Assembly (NCBI GenBank): GCA_937949615.1
Contig: CALEDQ010000014.1
Location: 1-64,000, forward strand
Source of the DNA: an uncultured bacterium
GTDB lineage: Bacteria; Muiribacteriota; Ozemobacteria; Ozemobacterales; Ozemobacteraceae
DNA: 64,000 bases
Direction: 5' to 3'
The translations under genes and the position numbers were made by a program. Positions 1 to 8,054 of this stretch are shown here, in pieces. The notes beneath the pieces are model-generated. The model did not search any database. It saw nothing but the letters and a program-made list of their open reading frames with translations, and had not been told where the DNA came from. Each line of letters starts with the position of its first letter. Position 1 is the first letter of the stretch.

Positions 1-1
1 C

Positions 2-1009
2 TACAAACGCTCAGGCGATGTAGACGTAGTATTCCAGACCATCTATGACCGCCACGTTGGCAACTACAAAGATGACGCAGCCGTTGATTTCCGCACTGTA
101 TGGAACCTCAACCTCGGCACCAAATACCGCGATCACGACCTGTATCTGGGTTTCTACGCTCAGGATGAAGCCAATCTCGTTAACGGCAGAGCTCCTGGTA
201 GCTTTGTTCTCGGCAAAACTGCCGGCCTCCAGAGCAGCGACAAGCGCTGGGACGTAGAATTCGGTTCAAAAGGCCCGATCGGTAACAACGGTCACTGGGA
301 CTATGACCTCGGTTTCGTATACACCAACTATGAACTCGACATTTTCAACAACCTGAACAATGTTGCTTCTACCTTCATCAGCCCCGAAATGCAGGGTTGG
401 ATGGGCCATGTAGCTGTTAAATGGGACAGCAAAAAAGAATGGGCCGCCAAACTGGCTTTCACCATGGCTGACGACGAATCAGTTGGTGCTATCGCTCTCG
501 ACAACGATCAGAGATATCAGGACGGTATCGAAACTCCTTATGAAGATATCAGCCGCGGCAACACCTATTTCCGCAATGGTCTGATGAACATGAGCGACCT
601 CAAACTGCAGGCTGAATATCGCCCGAGAGACAGCAAGCATTATTTCAGACTGGCCGGCGACCTTCTTGACGAAATGGACAGCACTGTAACTAATGACCTT
701 GCCAAGTATCAGGCCGGTCACACCAACGGTGTCGTTCCTGCTGCTTTCGTTAAAGCCAACACCGCTTATGACAGATGGAATAACTTTGGTATCGCCGAAG
801 CCGAAGCCATGGTTCTTACCTTCGAATATCGCTATCAGCTGGCTGAAAACACCAGAATCAGAGTTGGTTACACTAACTTTGAATTCCTGGGCGATGCTTT
901 CACCGGTATCCAGGGCGGCTCAGCCGGTCGTGGTATCGGCAATGTTATCGGCACTCAGGCTGATTACGACTATGACATGCTCTGGGCTGAAATCTACAGC
1001 CGCTTCTAA
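2..1009 (+). CDS. SLH-porin paralogue, 3' part only
   Basis: This is the C-terminal beta-barrel part of an outer-membrane SLH-porin; the N-terminal signal peptide and SLH domain lie left of the window. The frame is open from base 2 and its first residue aligns with residue 289 of the complete paralogue at 1607-3493. The protein ends in Ser-Arg-Phe, and a terminal Phe is the usual outer-membrane barrel sorting signal. A strong terminator follows. The segment 284-595 is identical base for base to 2774-3085 of the neighbour, while the flanks differ at many silent sites, which suggests recent gene conversion. By family it should form a pore and tether the outer membrane to the wall. The barrel call rests on homology to the neighbour and on its alternating aromatic/polar pattern. 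Confidence 0.85.
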   Translation, partial: YKRSGDVDVVFQTIYDRHVGNYKDDAAVDFRTVWNLNLGTKYRDHDLYLGFYAQDEANLVNGRAPGSFVLGKTAGLQSSDKRWDVEFGSKGPIGNNGHWDYDLGFVYTNYELDIFNNLNNVASTFISPEMQGWMGHVAVKWDSKKEWAAKLAFTMADDESVGAIALDNDQRYQDGIETPYEDISRGNTYFRNGLMNMSDLKLQAEYRPRDSKHYFRLAGDLLDEMDSTVTNDLAKYQAGHTNGVVPAAFVKANTAYDRWNNFGIAEAEAMVLTFEYRYQLAENTRIRVGYTNFEFLGDAFTGIQGGSAGRGIGNVIGTQADYDYDMLWAEIYSRF

Positions 1010-1048
1010 TTCTAAACTGCCGTTAACGGCATAAAGAAGTAGAGATCA

Positions 1049-1078
1049 ACCCGCCAGGCGAAAGCCTGGCGGGTTTTT
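1049..1078 (+). terminator. Rho-independent terminator after first SLH-porin
   Basis: An 11-bp GC-rich stem (ACCCGCCAGGC / GCCTGGCGGGT) with a GAAA tetraloop is followed by a T-run. It separates the two porin genes, so the second depends on its own promoter. Confidence 0.95.
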
Positions 1079-1303
1079 CATTTGTAAGGGTTCAGTATGC
1101 GCTGAGCCCTTACGGGCTATATGACCATTGTGCATGTAATTAACAGATGGCTCTGTTGTAAAAATCCCTGATTTTTTGTGTGTTGTTTCACAATATTTAT
1201 GAAGAATTGGATTTTTACCTCTGCGTAAATGGTTTGTTTTAACCGATTGAAGATGAGGAATTGACTGATAGTTGCGTTATCACTGTATTTTTAAATCTTG
1301 CCC

Positions 1304-1332
1304 TTGACAAATAACGCGCTCCCGAGTATAAT
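1304..1332 (+). promoter_or_regulatory. Consensus sigma-70 promoter of the second SLH-porin
   Basis: TTGACA (1304-1309) and TATAAT (1327-1332) are both perfect matches to the housekeeping consensus with the optimal 17-bp spacer. Transcription would begin near 1339, which leaves an untranslated leader of about 268 nt. Such a strong promoter fits a very abundant outer-membrane protein. Confidence 0.9.
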
Positions 1333-1338
1333 CTTTCA

Positions 1339-1606
1339 ACTTAAAGAATCTGGAAAACGATTTCGTAGGTGTCAAAGAAAGGAGGTGCACTCTTTACAGG
1401 TAGCCTGCAGATGACGCCAGATTTCAAAGTGGGCGGTAAAACGCCCGGGGTAGTTTAAGCAGATTGACGAGTTCTTGATGATTGCCCGGAAACATCCAAG
1501 GAAACAAGGAAACTTGATGAAAACGGAAAATCACCGGAACCAGGAAAACTGAAAAAAACAAACCCCGAAGGTCGAAAATCTCAAAATTTAACCTGAAGGA
1601 AAAATC
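1339..1606 (+). other. Long 5' leader of the SLH-porin mRNA
   Basis: This stretch of about 270 nt between the predicted start site and the porin ATG has no convincing reading frame. It contains a strong AAAGGAGG near 1377-1384 with no properly spaced ATG, a short hairpin (GGGCG / CGCCC near 1431-1446), and a purine-rich A-rich second half just before the real ribosome site. I recognise no known riboswitch. The likely role is mRNA stability or translational control; this is inference. Confidence 0.5.
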
Positions 1607-3493
1607 ATGAAACACATTTCTAAACTTCTCGTAGCAGTTATGGTTCTTTCAGCCGTAGTTGCTTCAGCCAATCCTTTTTCTGACGTTCCGTTTTCACACT
1701 GGTCATATGATGCAGTAAACAAACTCGCCGCCAAAGGCATTCTCCAGGGTTATCCCGATGGTCGCTTCAAAGGCAACCAGACTGTTACCCGCTATGCTCT
1801 CGCCATGGTTACTGCCAAAATGCTGGCCAACGTTGAACAGATGCTCGAATCAGGCATCGGTACCAACCTGGTAACCAAAGCTGACCTGCAGACCCTCGAA
1901 AAACTGACTGTTGAATTCGCAGACGAACTGGCCCTTCTGGGTGTTAAAGTTACCGCTCTCGAAGACGACATGCAGGTTGTAAAAGAAGATGTATCTATGC
2001 TCAAAAAAGACGTAGAAGGCATCAAAGATTACATGGCCAAGGGCGGCATGGAAAAAGTTAAACTTTCTGGCGATATGCTGGTTAGACACACCAACCTCAG
2101 CCACAAGAACGACTGGCGCAACAACTTCGCCGGCGTTGCAGCCCGCGCTGGTAACAGCGACAACGCTCTGACTGAAAGCCAGATCCGCTTCCAGTTCAAA
2201 GCCAACATCGACGAAAACATCACTGCCGTAGCTCGCTGGTCAATGTTCGCCAAGAATCTTGACAACGTAAACGGTGGTCAGTCTGCAATGCAGGGCGTTT
2301 TCGGCCTCAACGGTATCGGTGCCAACACTGTAACCGACAACGTTGTTGATCTTGCTTACCTGCAGATCAAAGACATGTTCCGCTTCGGTGGCGACTTCAC
2401 TTTCGGTCGCAACTTCTACACCCACGGCCATGCTCTTCTCCTCAACGACTATGTTGATGCTATCCGCTACTACAAACGCTCAGGCGATGTAGACGTAGTA
2501 TTCCAGACCATCTATGACCGCCACCAGGGTCGCTACACTGATGATGCAGCCGTTGACTTCCGCAACGTCTGGAACATCAACCTCGACACCAAATATCGCG
2601 ATCACGACCTCTATCTGGGCATCTACATGCAGGACGAACCGGCTCTCGCCGTTGGCATGACCGATAATTTCGGTGCTGCCGTTCCGTTCGGTATTGCTCT
2701 TGCAAAAGCCAATGGTAACCAGGACAGCGATAAGCGCTGGGACGTAGAATTTGGTTCAAAAGGCCCGATCGGCAACAACGGTCACTGGGACTATGACCTC
2801 GGTTTCGTATACACCAACTATGAACTCGACATTTTCAACAACCTGAACAATGTTGCTTCTACCTTCATCAGCCCCGAAATGCAGGGTTGGATGGGCCATG
2901 TAGCTGTTAAATGGGACAGCAAAAAAGAATGGGCCGCCAAACTGGCTTTCACCATGGCTGACGACGAATCAGTTGGTGCTATCGCTCTCGACAACGATCA
3001 GAGATATCAGGACGGTATCGAAACTCCTTATGAAGATATCAGCCGCGGCAACACCTATTTCCGCAATGGTCTGATGAACATGAGCAACCTGAAACTTCAG
3101 GCTGAATACCGCCCCAGAGACAGCAAGCACTATTTCAGACTCGCAGGCGACCTGCTTGATGAAATGGACGACACTGTTACCAACGATCTCGCCAGATACG
3201 TTGCTGGTCACAACACTACTGCCGGTATCCCCGCTGCTTTCGTGAAAACCAACACCGCTTATGACCGCTGGAACAACTTCATGACTGCTGATGCCAAAGC
3301 CACCGTTCTGACCTTCGAATATCGCTATCAGCTGGCTGAAAACACCAGAATCAGAGTTGGTTACACCGCTTTCGATATGAGCGGCGATGAAACCAAGGCT
3401 CTTGCCGGTGCTGCAGCTGTATCTGCTGGCCGCGGTGCTCAGAATGACTATGACTACAACATGCTCTGGGCTGAAATTTTCAGCAAGTTCTAA
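1607..3493 (+). CDS. SLH-domain outer-membrane porin
   Basis: This 628-residue exported protein has a signal peptide (1-21, cleavage after Ala-Ser-Ala) and one SLH domain (about 22-72: FSDVPFSHWSYDAV, then GYPDGRFKG and the TRYA motif). A coiled-coil stalk (about 88-145) and a long beta-barrel region follow, ending in Ser-Lys-Phe. This order matches the SLH-porins of Deinococcus-Thermus, cyanobacteria and Negativicutes (SlpA, Som, Mep45 type). In these the SLH domain grips a peptidoglycan-linked polymer, the coil spans the periplasm and the barrel sits in the outer membrane. GAAGGA precedes the ATG. It is flanked by its own promoter and terminator, and a second copy lies just upstream. It is probably one of the most abundant envelope proteins of the cell. 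Confidence 0.9.
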   Translation: MKHISKLLVAVMVLSAVVASANPFSDVPFSHWSYDAVNKLAAKGILQGYPDGRFKGNQTVTRYALAMVTAKMLANVEQMLESGIGTNLVTKADLQTLEKLTVEFADELALLGVKVTALEDDMQVVKEDVSMLKKDVEGIKDYMAKGGMEKVKLSGDMLVRHTNLSHKNDWRNNFAGVAARAGNSDNALTESQIRFQFKANIDENITAVARWSMFAKNLDNVNGGQSAMQGVFGLNGIGANTVTDNVVDLAYLQIKDMFRFGGDFTFGRNFYTHGHALLLNDYVDAIRYYKRSGDVDVVFQTIYDRHQGRYTDDAAVDFRNVWNINLDTKYRDHDLYLGIYMQDEPALAVGMTDNFGAAVPFGIALAKANGNQDSDKRWDVEFGSKGPIGNNGHWDYDLGFVYTNYELDIFNNLNNVASTFISPEMQGWMGHVAVKWDSKKEWAAKLAFTMADDESVGAIALDNDQRYQDGIETPYEDISRGNTYFRNGLMNMSNLKLQAEYRPRDSKHYFRLAGDLLDEMDDTVTNDLARYVAGHNTTAGIPAAFVKTNTAYDRWNNFMTADAKATVLTFEYRYQLAENTRIRVGYTAFDMSGDETKALAGAAAVSAGRGAQNDYDYNMLWAEIFSKF

Positions 3494-3540
3494 TTGTAGC
3501 CACCGATGCTGATCTAATTATTAGCTGAGGAAAAGCAATT

Positions 3541-3572
3541 AACCCGCCGGGCGCAAGCCCGGCGGGTTTTTT
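3541..3572 (+). terminator. Rho-independent terminator after second SLH-porin
   Basis: The stem AACCCGCCGGGC / GCCCGGCGGGTT with a GCAA loop is followed by six T. It is closely similar in sequence to the terminator at 1049-1078, consistent with duplication of the gene together with its 3' flank. Confidence 0.95.
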
Positions 3573-3581
3573 AATCCCGGC

Positions 3582-3641
3582 CCACAGATGAACGCAGAAG
3601 AGAAAAAAGGCCACGGATGAACACGGATATACGCAGATAAA
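3582..3641. repeat. Dispersed GATGAACACGGAT-type repeat, copy 1
   Basis: Two tandem degenerate copies of a short repeat occur here: CCACAGATGAACGCAGA at 3582 and CCACGGATGAACACGGAT with a following ACGCAGAT at 3610-3637. A third copy lies at 61150-61178, also just after a terminator. Similar CCACAGATGAACACAGAT strings are scattered through many environmental genomes, and their antisense frames give spurious peptides. Confidence 0.6.
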
Positions 3642-3739
3642 AATGCAAAGAGGCTTGCAGGCGCGGACCGGCAAAACGTCCGGGTAAGGTCACGTATCAG
3701 CTGTTTTGCAAAGTTATACCAGCCACTGTTCAGTTGGTA

Positions 3740-3768
3740 TTGACATTATTCCTGGCGGGACTTATGCT
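3740..3768 (+). promoter_or_regulatory. Promoter of the exported protein at 3819
   Basis: TTGACA (3740-3745), a 17-bp spacer and TATGCT (3763-3768) precede the gene at 3819. The rest of 3494-3818 holds only the terminator and the short repeat. Confidence 0.75.
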
Positions 3769-3818
3769 TGCAGAAGTAACCACGAATTGTACCGACTTCT
3801 GAGGAGGAAACCGATCTA

Positions 3819-4745
3819 ATGAAACTTAGAATTCTTGCCGTGATGGCTCTTTTTGCCCTTTGTTCAGTTGCCGGGTTTGCCGGCGCAATGCTGCCGTTGG
3901 TGCCGGGTGATGCCTATCTGGTGGTGAATTTTGATTTTGCCGCCCTGGCGAATCAGCCCGAAATCAAGGCTCTGGTCGAAACCCAGCTCAATAACCAGAA
4001 CGACAATTATGCTGACTTCTACAAACGCGCCGGCATCGAACCGGCCCGCGATATCAAGAACGTTACCATCTTCGTTGATGGCAAAGAACGCTCTGGTGTC
4101 ATCGTTAATGGCAGTTTCGATACCGCTAAAATCTCTGAACTGGTTCAGAAAGACAGCGAACTGGCCGGCAAATTCGCCATCGCTACCATCGAAGGCATGC
4201 AGGCCGTTAAGAACCCCGCCAATGAAAACGCCAACATGATGTTCGTTAATCAGAACACCGTTGCTTTCGGTTCAGAAGAAGTTCTCAAAGAAGTTGCCAC
4301 TCTCAATGCCGGCAAGGGCAGTGATATCAGCAAAAACAAAGAATTCACCGGCATGATGGAAAAAGTCGATGCCACCTCTCAGGTCTGGGGCGCTATTGTA
4401 ACCGCTCCGAACTGGCAGAACCGTGTCAATGTTCCGGTTACTGGCCTGGAAAACATGAAGACCGCCTTCTTCAGCCTCGATTATGACAAAGAATTCACCA
4501 TGGTTTTTACCGCCCTGGTCGGCGATAACAAAGAACTGCCCAAGTTCACCACCGCCATGCAGAACCTGCTCGATGCTTTCAAAGGCTGGGTTGCTTCGGT
4601 TCCCGAAATGGCCGAGATCCTTAAAGACGCTCAGGTCCAGGATAATAAAGAAAACCTGGCTCGCATCGTCGTTTCAATGCCAGCCGCCGATTTCATGACC
4701 AGAATGGCCAAAATCGCCGCAAAGGCCGCCGAACCCAAAAAGTAA
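3819..4745 (+). CDS. Exported protein of unknown function
   Basis: This 308-residue protein has a clear signal peptide (about 1-23, ending Phe-Ala-Gly-Ala). The mature part begins with LPLVPGDAYLVVNFDF and alternates short strands and helices. The opening 'lvPgdA..vv.fd' pattern recalls the DUF3352-type exported proteins, but I cannot assign a function. A strong AGGAGG lies 11 nt before the ATG. The gene stands alone between its own promoter and a terminator shared with the convergent gene. Codon use is rich in C- and G-ending codons like that of the SLH-porin, which suggests high expression. It is probably periplasmic; no lipobox, membrane segment or catalytic motif is visible. Confidence 0.7.
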   Translation: MKLRILAVMALFALCSVAGFAGAMLPLVPGDAYLVVNFDFAALANQPEIKALVETQLNNQNDNYADFYKRAGIEPARDIKNVTIFVDGKERSGVIVNGSFDTAKISELVQKDSELAGKFAIATIEGMQAVKNPANENANMMFVNQNTVAFGSEEVLKEVATLNAGKGSDISKNKEFTGMMEKVDATSQVWGAIVTAPNWQNRVNVPVTGLENMKTAFFSLDYDKEFTMVFTALVGDNKELPKFTTAMQNLLDAFKGWVASVPEMAEILKDAQVQDNKENLARIVVSMPAADFMTRMAKIAAKAAEPKK

Positions 4746-4765
4746 TTGAGGGCGACTGATAATGA

Positions 4766-4796
4766 AACCCGGCAGTTTTTACTGCCGGGTTTTTTA
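4766..4796. terminator. Bidirectional terminator between convergent genes
   Basis: The stem AACCCGGCAGT / ACTGCCGGGTT with a TTTT loop is followed by a T-run on the plus strand. The stop codon of the minus-strand gene (4794-4796) lies inside the T-run, so the hairpin can serve both transcripts. Confidence 0.85.
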
Positions 4797-6491
4797 ATTT
4801 TCGGGCTGGTTCCATTTGTGGCGGAGAATCTGCAGAACGAAAACAGGTATTTTCAGCATGCGCATGAAGCGAAATGGCTCCAGCCACAGGCGGAAAAGCC
4901 ACTCGATGCCGCACTGCTGCATCCATACCGGGGCTCGTGGCAGTGTCTGTGATATGACGTCAAAACTGCCGCCGATGCCGATGGCGACCCCGTGGTCGAG
5001 ATAGCCGCGCAGTCTGCTGATAAACCATTCCTGCCGCGGAACCCCAAGTGCGACAAAGATAATATCGGGCCTGGCGGCAGCGATTTCTTTCATTATCGCC
5101 TCTTCTTCAGCAGAATCACCCGCAAAAAAACCATGTCGGACACCGCAGAAATTTATTTTTCCGCGCACATTCAAAGTCTGTACCGCCTGTTCGGCTATTC
5201 CAGGGCGACCGCCGATGCAGTAGATTTTCCAGCCGGTTTCGGCAGCACGGTCACAGATCTGGCTGACGAGAGCTACGCCTGGCACGCGGCCGCGCAGCGG
5301 TTTTCCGAGAAAATCAGAGGCCCAGACGATGCCGGCGCCATCCGGAACCACCATCTCGGCTCGCTGCATGACCGATTTGAAGCGCTCTTCTTCTGAAGCT
5401 CTTACCAGTGCCAGCGAATCGGCGGTAATTATGTGCATTAGACCGGTAGTTTCGGTTTTCAGGTAATCGGCGATTCTATCGAGAACCTGGGTCGGAGTTA
5501 CGGCATCGATGGAAATGCCCAGCATTTCAATTTTAAGGGGTGCTGGTGCGTTTGTTTCGGTGCGTCTGGCAAAAGTACCCGTGAAGCCCGCAAGTGCGCT
5601 TACAAGTAACAGAAACAGGGCGAAATAACCAAAAGCCGGTGCATCAACGGTTACCAGCAGGCCGAAAAAATTAAGGCAGAGAAATATTAGGCCTGAAAAA
5701 ACTACGGTCTTTTCGCGCTGCAGAGTCCAGGTCCATTGCCGCTCGGTTCCGGTGTCTGGGCGATGCAGCCGGTTACCGAAATATGAGACGATGATCATCG
5801 TGCAGATCAGCGCAAACGGAAAAAATATGACCATCGACGGAATGAACAGTCCGAAAAACATCAGTTTCTGCGAGCTCTCTACCATAGAGACAGCCGCAAG
5901 AAGAAATCCGGCGGCAAACAAGCCGCTGCTGCCCTGCAGAACTCTGCGTCCGGTGGCGGAGTAAAGCAGCATCAGAATTGCCGTAATCATTATGGCCGTG
6001 TTGACAGCAATAAGACCAACTGAGTGTTCACCGGTCGAAAAAACGACAAACTGTGACAGAGAGGTTGTGGCGAGCAGAATGAATGGCATCTCATAAACCA
6101 GCGCCGAAATTTTCAGGCAGGCAATGATGAGAATTGCCCATAAAGCGCCGGCAGCTATTCGCAACCCTGAGTTTGTACCAGGTAAATCCGCAAAAATGGC
6201 GGCAAAAACGATCAATATTACGATTGGCAGCAGGGTGGCATATTTTACGCGAAAACGGTCACGCAGATAACCTGTGATTGCCAGAAGAGCGGCACCGGTT
6301 ATCACAGGCAGCATTGCGTGTGCCGCGTTGTGTGAAAAAGCCGCGCCGCCAAGAGCCCCCAGCAGAGGGAAAGCCCCGGCGTAATGCCCACGGCCAAGCT
6401 CAAATGGCTGGTTTTTTGTCAGTAGATAGCCAATGACCCAGAAAACCAGTGCTGCCAGAATTGTTGCAATAATTGGAAAAAGTTCAGACAT
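4794..6491 (-). CDS. TagA/WecG-family glycosyltransferase fused to a WecA-like membrane domain
   Basis: This 565-residue protein has two parts. Residues 1-310 form about ten membrane segments whose spacing resembles the WecA/MraY phosphosugar-transferase fold. However, the catalytic Asp-Asp position reads YLRDR (75-79) and the GDxGS position reads QGSSG (186-190), so the domain is probably not active. Residues about 320-550 are a full GT26 (TagA/WecG/CpsF) domain with TADS, VPDGAGIV (382-389), RVPG and ALGVPRQEW. GT26 enzymes transfer ManNAc or ManNAcA to undecaprenyl-linked GlcNAc during wall teichoic acid, common antigen or exopolysaccharide synthesis at the inner face of the membrane. WecB, which makes UDP-ManNAc, is encoded at 16119-17246. 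Separate WecA and WecG proteins are the norm; the fusion is unusual. Confidence 0.85.
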   Translation of the reverse strand: MSELFPIIATILAALVFWVIGYLLTKNQPFELGRGHYAGAFPLLGALGGAAFSHNAAHAMLPVITGAALLAITGYLRDRFRVKYATLLPIVILIVFAAIFADLPGTNSGLRIAAGALWAILIIACLKISALVYEMPFILLATTSLSQFVVFSTGEHSVGLIAVNTAIMITAILMLLYSATGRRVLQGSSGLFAAGFLLAAVSMVESSQKLMFFGLFIPSMVIFFPFALICTMIIVSYFGNRLHRPDTGTERQWTWTLQREKTVVFSGLIFLCLNFFGLLVTVDAPAFGYFALFLLLVSALAGFTGTFARRTETNAPAPLKIEMLGISIDAVTPTQVLDRIADYLKTETTGLMHIITADSLALVRASEEERFKSVMQRAEMVVPDGAGIVWASDFLGKPLRGRVPGVALVSQICDRAAETGWKIYCIGGRPGIAEQAVQTLNVRGKINFCGVRHGFFAGDSAEEEAIMKEIAAARPDIIFVALGVPRQEWFISRLRGYLDHGVAIGIGGSFDVISQTLPRAPVWMQQCGIEWLFRLWLEPFRFMRMLKIPVFVLQILRHKWNQPEN

Positions 6492-6648
6492 GATTATTAC
6501 ATCGGCTTAAAGCGTGTAACATTTGAGCCATGGATGCCCGCCTGTAAATGCGGAGAAGGTGACCAGAAAATGTGGCACGGATCAGCGAATAAAAACTGAT
6601 CAGCAAAAACAGGACGGAATAAAATGCCTGTTTGGCGTTATTTTATTA

Positions 6649-6657
6649 GGGGGGGGG
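6649..6657. repeat. Nine-G homopolymer
   Basis: A run of nine G lies in the intergenic stretch between two minus-strand genes. It is either a slippage-prone tract or a sequencing artefact. It lies outside any gene I accept. Confidence 0.6.
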
Positions 6658-6680
6658 CAGTATCTGCAATAATCTCTGTT

Positions 6681-6902
6681 TCAGACGTTGCCGGAGAGTT
6701 CCCAGTAGACGATGTAGTAGAGAATTGCCGCGAAGTAGGCAATTTCGACGCCAAGCAGAATCGGGAAGGCTTTTCTTTGTCTGTCCCACCAGTCCCAGAA
6801 GAAATTCAGCCGGTCAAAAATGGCCAGTAAAGTATGTACAAGACCCCACGAAAAGGCAAAAAGCAGGGTCAGGCAGGCTGGTATCACATAATAAAGCGTC
6901 AT
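6681..6902 (-). CDS. Small membrane protein
   Basis: A frame of 73 residues starts at the ATG at 6902 (MTLYYVIPACLTLLFAFSWG). It predicts two membrane helices (about 1-25 and 45-65) joined by a short hydrophilic loop rich in Trp, Asp and Arg (DRLNFFWDWWDRQRK). The amphipathic, positively charged loop and clean helices look like a real two-pass protein. A ten-codon upstream extension is possible. The ribosome site is weak (a CAGG). The frame diverges from the TolB-like gene at 7033. I recognise no family; it could be a small holin-like or PspC-like protein, but nothing supports either. Confidence 0.45.
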   Translation of the reverse strand: MTLYYVIPACLTLLFAFSWGLVHTLLAIFDRLNFFWDWWDRQRKAFPILLGVEIAYFAAILYYIVYWELSGNV

Positions 6903-6961
6903 GGCCTGATAATAGCACAGGCATTGCCACAAGGCAACACAATCTGACCGGAGATTGCAGT

Positions 6962-6991
6962 TTGTTAGTTGCTGGCGGTCTGTGGTAAGAT
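6962..6991 (+). promoter_or_regulatory. Possible promoter of the TolB-like gene
   Basis: TTGTTA (6962-6967) and TAAGAT (6986-6991) are separated by 18 bp and lie 41 nt before the start codon. The match is moderate. Confidence 0.4.
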
Positions 6992-7032
6992 GGCCGGGGC
7001 TGGTTCTTTATCTCTGCCGCCCAGGAGGAAAA

Positions 7033-8004
7033 ATGAAAAAACGAAGTTATCTGCTGGCCGCTCTGTTGAGCGTTGCACCTTTTTTTACTGCCAGCGCCGC
7101 TGAAGTAATTTTTGCCGGAAACCGGGACGGGCAGTTCGACCTTTTCAGGGCTGACCTGAAAACAGCTCAGATACAACAGCTTACCAGTACAACCGCCGAT
7201 GAAACCATGCCGGCGGTTTCACCTGACGGTCGGAATCTGGTGTTTGTTTCGAACCGTGCCGGTGCCGACTCGATTTTTATGATGCCGATTGCGGGTAATG
7301 CTTCTGAAGTCGTCGATATCAGCGGCGGCATGGGCGCCTATGCCAATCCGGCCTTTTCGCCCGCCGGAACCAGAATCGCGGTAAGGTACGCTCCCGACCC
7401 GCAGGATCCTTTTGCAGCTACCCGCATCGTTCTGCTTGATCCACAGACCCGTAAGCAGGAAGTCATCATCGACAGCAGCAAACTCAAAACCAGCGAAAAT
7501 TCTGACGCGGTGGTCGTCGTCGATCGCCCGGTGTGGGTATCTGACAATCTCATTGCCTATTTGATCGCCGAATATTCCGATCCCGAAATGGGGCGCCTGA
7601 CCAAATCGACCATTTATCTGTTCGATCTGAAAAAACAGGAACAGACCAGAGTTGCCGGCGGCGAAAGTTACTTCAATGCCGATGGCAGTGCAATGGGTTT
7701 CAAAGCGACAATGCCGGCGGTCGCCACGACAGAGTCTGGTCGAACGCTTGTTTTTACCGCAATCAGGGGTGGCACCGACCGGGAACCGATGAAGGTCTCT
7801 CTTTCAGGCGGTGAAAAGGGAATAGTCGAGCTGGGCGACCATGATTTTTTTGGCCCTCTTCTACAGGCCGACGACTGCTGGATCTATGGTTTCATGGATG
7901 AAGAGAGCAATACCGGGCTTGCCTGGCGGTCGACTGACCTGAAGACTCCCAGAAATATTCTTTCATTCAACGGCAGGATCATCACTCCGACGGCCATGCC
8001 CTAA
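7033..8004 (+). CDS. TolB-like beta-propeller, exported
   Basis: This 323-residue protein has a signal peptide (1-22: KKRSYLLAALLSV, then ASA-AE). The mature part carries WD40-like PD40 repeats, the signature being 'A.SPDGr.l.FvSnR.G...I..m' (PAVSPDGRNLVFVSNRAG at about 63-80). AGGAGG sits 5 nt before the ATG, so I prefer this start to an upstream frame that would bury the signal peptide. PD40 propellers occur in TolB and in many periplasmic binding or peptidase-associated proteins. At about 320 residues it lacks the N-terminal TolB domain, so a true Tol-Pal role is unlikely. It is followed 50 nt later by rqcH. Confidence 0.75.
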   Translation: MKKRSYLLAALLSVAPFFTASAAEVIFAGNRDGQFDLFRADLKTAQIQQLTSTTADETMPAVSPDGRNLVFVSNRAGADSIFMMPIAGNASEVVDISGGMGAYANPAFSPAGTRIAVRYAPDPQDPFAATRIVLLDPQTRKQEVIIDSSKLKTSENSDAVVVVDRPVWVSDNLIAYLIAEYSDPEMGRLTKSTIYLFDLKKQEQTRVAGGESYFNADGSAMGFKATMPAVATTESGRTLVFTAIRGGTDREPMKVSLSGGEKGIVELGDHDFFGPLLQADDCWIYGFMDEESNTGLAWRSTDLKTPRNILSFNGRIITPTAMP

Positions 8005-8054
8005 AAAGGCATTTAATCCCACACAGAAAGTCGTCGGTTTGTTGACCAGGTAAA

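Noticed and set aside
3480..3674. Minus-strand frame giving an FICVYPCSSVAFF-like peptide
   Set aside because: Typical translation of the GATGAACACGGAT repeat on the wrong strand; not a gene.
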